A stretch of 64,000 bases of DNA from Prevotellaceae bacterium (lineage in GTDB: Bacteria > Bacteroidota > Bacteroidia > Bacteroidales > Bacteroidaceae), in the NCBI GenBank assembly GCA_019420585.1, contig JAHZGX010000033.1, positions 41,984 through 105,983 of the forward strand. Direction: 5' to 3'. Both the position numbers and the translations under genes were made by a program. Below the pieces are notes generated by a model. That model saw nothing but the letters and a program-made list of their open reading frames with translations. It did not search any database and was not told where the DNA came from. Shown one piece after another: positions 61,289 to 64,000 of this stretch (positions within the stretch are counted from its first letter, which is position 1; each line of letters starts with the position of its first letter).

Positions 61289-62224
61289 TCAGTCCTCCTT
61301 TCTGTAAATTATGGGATCTACGTATGTGTTCGTCTTATCTAACCAGTAAGTTCCTAAATTATGTGAGTGGCTTGTTGGACTGCCCACCTTCCCATGTGCA
61401 TGAAAAATGGTGTCCCCATTTACAAATATGGCAGCATGACCGATTTTGTCCTTATATTTCCACACGAGTATGTCTCCCTTTCTTAAATTAGCTTTACTTG
61501 TGAACTTTATCCTTGTTAGTCCCGGGATATCACCGGAACCGGTTGTCCATCTCGTTTTCAGTCCAAGCACAACAGAGACAAGTCCGCTGCAATCGAGTCC
61601 ATTCATGTCAACCCCTCCCCTCCGATAGGGAACACCTTCATATTTAAGAGCCCTTTGGTAAATTTGCTCGCCTGAACTGGCAACTGGAAGAGGTCTTATC
61701 TCGCTCAGCTCTTTGGGTGCCACATATCCGACTCCCTTAACGTATCCTCCATGCCACGTTCCGTTATCCATCATCTCGTCTATTTCGGCATAGGTGTAGT
61801 AATGAACGTCATTTTCTTTGCCTTCGCCCGCATTCGGTTGAGAATTAGAAGAGTAACCGCCTGGTGTTCCGCCGGGACTTCCGCCAGGGTTACCTCCAGG
61901 ATTTCCTCCAGGATTTCCACCGGGAGTCTCATTGCCTTCATTGCCGGTGCCTCCTTTGCCGTCTGAATCCGGGTTATCCTCGTCATCTGAGCCGCAACCT
62001 TCCTCATCATCCGAGCCACAGCCTTTTTCGTCATCCGAGCCTTCATCGCTGCCCGAACCGCAGCCGCTGTAGCCGTTGCAGGTTGCCTCACCACCCATTG
62101 CATAAGTGACGTCACCGGCATCGTCCTTCACATAGCCGCCTTTCCATGTGCCGTTGTCTAGCATCTGTTCATACTCACTCATTGAATAGGGATTCTCCAT
62201 TGACCCTTTTGCACTGTCTGCCAT
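61289..62224 (-). CDS. NlpC/P60 protein without a signal peptide, with two NGTW-GGYVK modules
   Basis: A 311-residue protein that starts directly with MADSAKGSMENP and has no signal peptide. An unusual 31-residue module occurs twice: about 13-43 (YSMSEYEQMLDNGTWKGGYV) and about 143-170 (YTYAEIDEMMDNGTWHGGYV). Between them are acidic cysteine repeats (GCGSDDE, about 55-83) and a GGNPGGNPGG linker (about 102-123). The C-terminal NlpC/P60 domain has the catalytic Cys212 in NGLDCSGLV, His263 in IGHAAIFVNGD and His276 in FHAHG. It probably cuts peptidoglycan peptides, but the route out of the cell is not apparent. The gene lies 13 nt after the glycosyltransferase-like gene. Confidence 0.78.
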   Translation of the reverse strand: MADSAKGSMENPYSMSEYEQMLDNGTWKGGYVKDDAGDVTYAMGGEATCNGYSGCGSGSDEGSDDEKGCGSDDEEGCGSDDEDNPDSDGKGGTGNEGNETPGGNPGGNPGGNPGGSPGGTPGGYSSNSQPNAGEGKENDVHYYTYAEIDEMMDNGTWHGGYVKGVGYVAPKELSEIRPLPVASSGEQIYQRALKYEGVPYRRGGVDMNGLDCSGLVSVVLGLKTRWTTGSGDIPGLTRIKFTSKANLRKGDILVWKYKDKIGHAAIFVNGDTIFHAHGKVGSPTSHSHNLGTYWLDKTNTYVDPIIYRKED

Positions 62225-62237
62225 AACCTTCTTGTAT

Positions 62238-63698
62238 TTAGTTCCTAAATGTCAGTATATCCTTGCCGTTTCCGGGATTGAGCACAAATGCTCCCCTGTG
62301 CACCAGTTCTCCTATCTGCCGTTCCATGATTTTCCGCCAAGTGTCAACGCTCTCTTCGCTTGTCAGGGTGAATCCGGACAGGAGCGCGGCTTCCAGTTCC
62401 CCGTACTTCATGGGGTGTTCCTGCAACATCCGCAGGGCCTTCATCTGCGTCTCCACCACGGGCACCTCCCTCATTCCCTTGTCATACAGGCATGGAAGCA
62501 TCAGCACGTCCGTCAGCGGGAACTGTTCCTCTATGCCCAGTCTTCCATGCATCAGCCGCAGGGCTTCGGGATGGAAACCATCGGGGAAATGATAGGATTC
62601 AATGATGGGGCAGCACTCCATCCACAGGTCTTGGCGTATGTTTCCGTCTGTCCGCATGAGGATGGCTGACTCTGCCGTCCGTTTTTCCCACGCATACAAT
62701 TCCTCCCGCCTGAGCGAGTCCCAAATTTTCTGCTGGCGCTCCACGGCATCTTCGTAACAGGCTATGCTGCGCTCCACGCTCATGCAGGCCGGCTTTTCTC
62801 CTGTCTTTCCGGAGAATCTCCGGTGCCTCCCGGGGAACAATGCGAGCACGCGTTCCAGCACGTCCGGGTAAAGCCGCAGCAAGGTGCGCCTGATTATCTC
62901 TGCGTTGTAGGGGTTGCGCTTGTGCCCGCCAAGCAAATGGAAGAAAGGCCGCTGGTCCCAGTAGGCCAGGTCGCAGAACTCCCGGCCGGAATATCCCTCA
63001 TCCTTCATCGCACGTCCGAGCACGCTGGCCACCTCCTTGCCTTCCATGTCGGCCAGCACGGCAAAGAACACCTGCTCGAAGAGTATGTTGCAGCCCACCC
63101 GTGCATAGGGCAGGGAGCGGTCGTTCATGCGGTTGTTTTCCAGGAAGGCGAAGGACTCCCCGCAGTAGCGGTGTATGAACTCCAGGTCCGAACCGCCGAA
63201 TATGCCCATGTTGTATGAGGCAATGGATTCCTCACCCAATGCATCTGTAATGTATCTGGGCAGTGTTATCTCCTCATGGCGAAGTATGTTGTCCATCATA
63301 CGGCGGTAATATACCGTGCCAATCTCGCGGTTCTGGGCAACTAGAGGGGCATTGGCCGCTTCCAGGGGGAAAGGCTTCGGCGCGTAGATGTCTCCGTCCA
63401 CGTGCAGGAAAGGCTCCGTTTGCAGGGAATAGGTTTTTACCTTCGCGTATGCCCAGTGTTGCGGCAGGCAGAGGCTGTCATCATATATGACGTGCACTTC
63501 CGTGTAAGGCAGGCGGAGTTTTTCTATCAGGACTTCGTAACCTTGCCTGTCCGTATATAGTATCACATCGTCATAATGCTCACGTAACGAACAGCAACTC
63601 AATGCCCATGACATCAGGTTGTGTTCAGCATTGTTCCATCCGTATGATTTGCTGAGAGGGTTGCCAGTCCCGCTCCAGAATGTCTGTGTGATGCGCAT
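62238..63698 (-). CDS. DUF6734-like glycosyltransferase-like protein
   Basis: A 486-residue protein starting MRITQTFWSG, with a GT-A-like DxD motif in FLHVDGDIYAPKPF (DGD at about 101-103). YDDVILYTDRQGYEVL and LPQHWAYAKVKTYSL precede it and MGIFGGSDLEFIHRY follows, similar to the DUF6734 group. No membrane segment is seen. The first frame start is 108 nt upstream; 63698 is preferred because the longer N-terminus is low complexity and a promoter lies within it. It heads the three-gene operon with the NlpC/P60 protein. Donor and acceptor are unknown. Confidence 0.72.
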   Translation of the reverse strand: MRITQTFWSGTGNPLSKSYGWNNAEHNLMSWALSCCSLREHYDDVILYTDRQGYEVLIEKLRLPYTEVHVIYDDSLCLPQHWAYAKVKTYSLQTEPFLHVDGDIYAPKPFPLEAANAPLVAQNREIGTVYYRRMMDNILRHEEITLPRYITDALGEESIASYNMGIFGGSDLEFIHRYCGESFAFLENNRMNDRSLPYARVGCNILFEQVFFAVLADMEGKEVASVLGRAMKDEGYSGREFCDLAYWDQRPFFHLLGGHKRNPYNAEIIRRTLLRLYPDVLERVLALFPGRHRRFSGKTGEKPACMSVERSIACYEDAVERQQKIWDSLRREELYAWEKRTAESAILMRTDGNIRQDLWMECCPIIESYHFPDGFHPEALRLMHGRLGIEEQFPLTDVLMLPCLYDKGMREVPVVETQMKALRMLQEHPMKYGELEAALLSGFTLTSEESVDTWRKIMERQIGELVHRGAFVLNPGNGKDILTFRN

Positions 63699-63733
63699 GG
63701 TTGTGTGCTTTTGTTTTTTTATGTTGTTGTTTG

Positions 63734-63766
63734 CAAATGTACATGTTTTTTTTCTGATGTTGCAAG
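63734..63766 (-). promoter_or_regulatory. Predicted promoter of the glycosyltransferase-NlpC operon
   Basis: On the minus strand CTTG (63763-63766), a 21-bp gap, then TACATTTG (63734-63741), 35 nt before the chosen start. Confidence 0.6.
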
Positions 63767-63871
63767 GTCTTGTGATTTTTTTTGTTTCAATCCTCCTTCC
63801 ATCCAATTACCGTTTCCTTCCTGCTTCGGTGACGGGGTCAACAGAACACTCAAATACCCCATTTCAAGTTT

Positions 63872-63938
63872 CCAACTGGAAAAAATATTTTTCCTAACTG
63901 GATTTTTATTTTTTTTCCAGTTGGCGCATCAAAAACGC
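63872..63938. repeat. 22-bp-period array, family B copy 3
   Basis: Three units start at 63872, 63894 and 63917 (spacings 22 and 23). Cores are CCAACTGG, CTAACTGG and the reversed form CCAGTTGG, separated by AT blocks such as GGAAAAAATATTTTTCC, itself nearly palindromic. It lies about 100 nt upstream of the operon promoter. Confidence 0.72.
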
Positions 63939-64000
63939 CTCGCCTATAGAGTGACAGATGACAGATAATATCTGGTTTTTCTATAAACTTATATATATAG

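Larger units (their letters stand above)
63699..64000. other. Intergenic region at the right edge
   Basis: About 300 nt with the operon promoter and the family B array. The window ends before the next gene. Confidence 0.6.

Overview
The window looks like a chromosomal segment of a gut-type Bacteroidales bacterium (Prevotellaceae or Bacteroidaceae; I cannot decide the genus). The reasons are: PPi-dependent phosphofructokinase, TrpB2, a NifU-like/GGGtGRT pair, DUF1080 and Gfo/Idh/MocA secreted enzymes, a golvesin-type amidase and DUF4494/DUF4375/DUF4286 proteins, together with repeated Bacteroidetes-type promoters (TTTG or CTTG, a gap of about 19-21 bp, then TAnnTTTG) and almost no Shine-Dalgarno sequences. 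Nearly all genes are intact. I see no tRNA, rRNA, CRISPR array, integrase or insertion sequence.

Layout. 0-8.4 kb (mostly minus): GH25 muramidase, PFP, LolC/E-type permease, aminotransferase, TrpB2 and GAPDH, several ending in clear hairpin terminators. 8.4-11.4 kb (plus): MscL, a GH76-like secreted enzyme and a serine beta-lactamase-family enzyme. 11.5-15.4 kb (minus): short three-module MetH, SmpB, DUF4375. 15.5-17.3 kb: NifU-like protein plus GGGtGRT protein. 18-23.2 kb: GT6 glycosyltransferase, Tat-signal sulfide:quinone reductase, phosphopantetheinyl transferase and a two-component system. 23.2-27.1 kb: TcdA, DUF1573, DUF4286, RuvC, ModF-like ABC ATPase. 27.8-33.4 kb (minus): two Gfo/Idh/MocA oxidoreductases, DUF1080 hydrolase and a TIM-barrel epimerase, interleaved with tatA and tatC. 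34-40 kb: TPR protein, Ca/Na antiporter, tricorn protease. 40.2-45.3 kb: a complete hexuronate branch (MFS transporter, UxuA, SDR fructuronate reductase, UxaC). 45.7-56.6 kb: SulP transporter, PlsC-like acyltransferase, split-catalytic-domain amidase, YgiQ, DUF4494, YggS and acyl-CoA ligase. 56.8-60.1 kb: exported flavodoxin, CMD-cupin fusion, DXS-like enzyme. 60.3-63.7 kb (minus): three genes (DxD glycosyltransferase-like protein, a leaderless NlpC/P60 protein with a duplicated NGTW-GGYVK module, an exported beta-rich protein).

The least expected structure is non-coding. Seven intergenic arrays (four unrelated unit families, called A-D here) all have units repeating every 22 bp (21-23), usually with a short palindrome in each unit. 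One family is part of a longer dispersed element that also carries an 18-bp palindrome. A 22-bp period is about two helical turns, so the palindromes would lie on one face of the DNA. I do not recognise this as a described element. The second candidate novelty is the leaderless NlpC/P60 locus at the right end.
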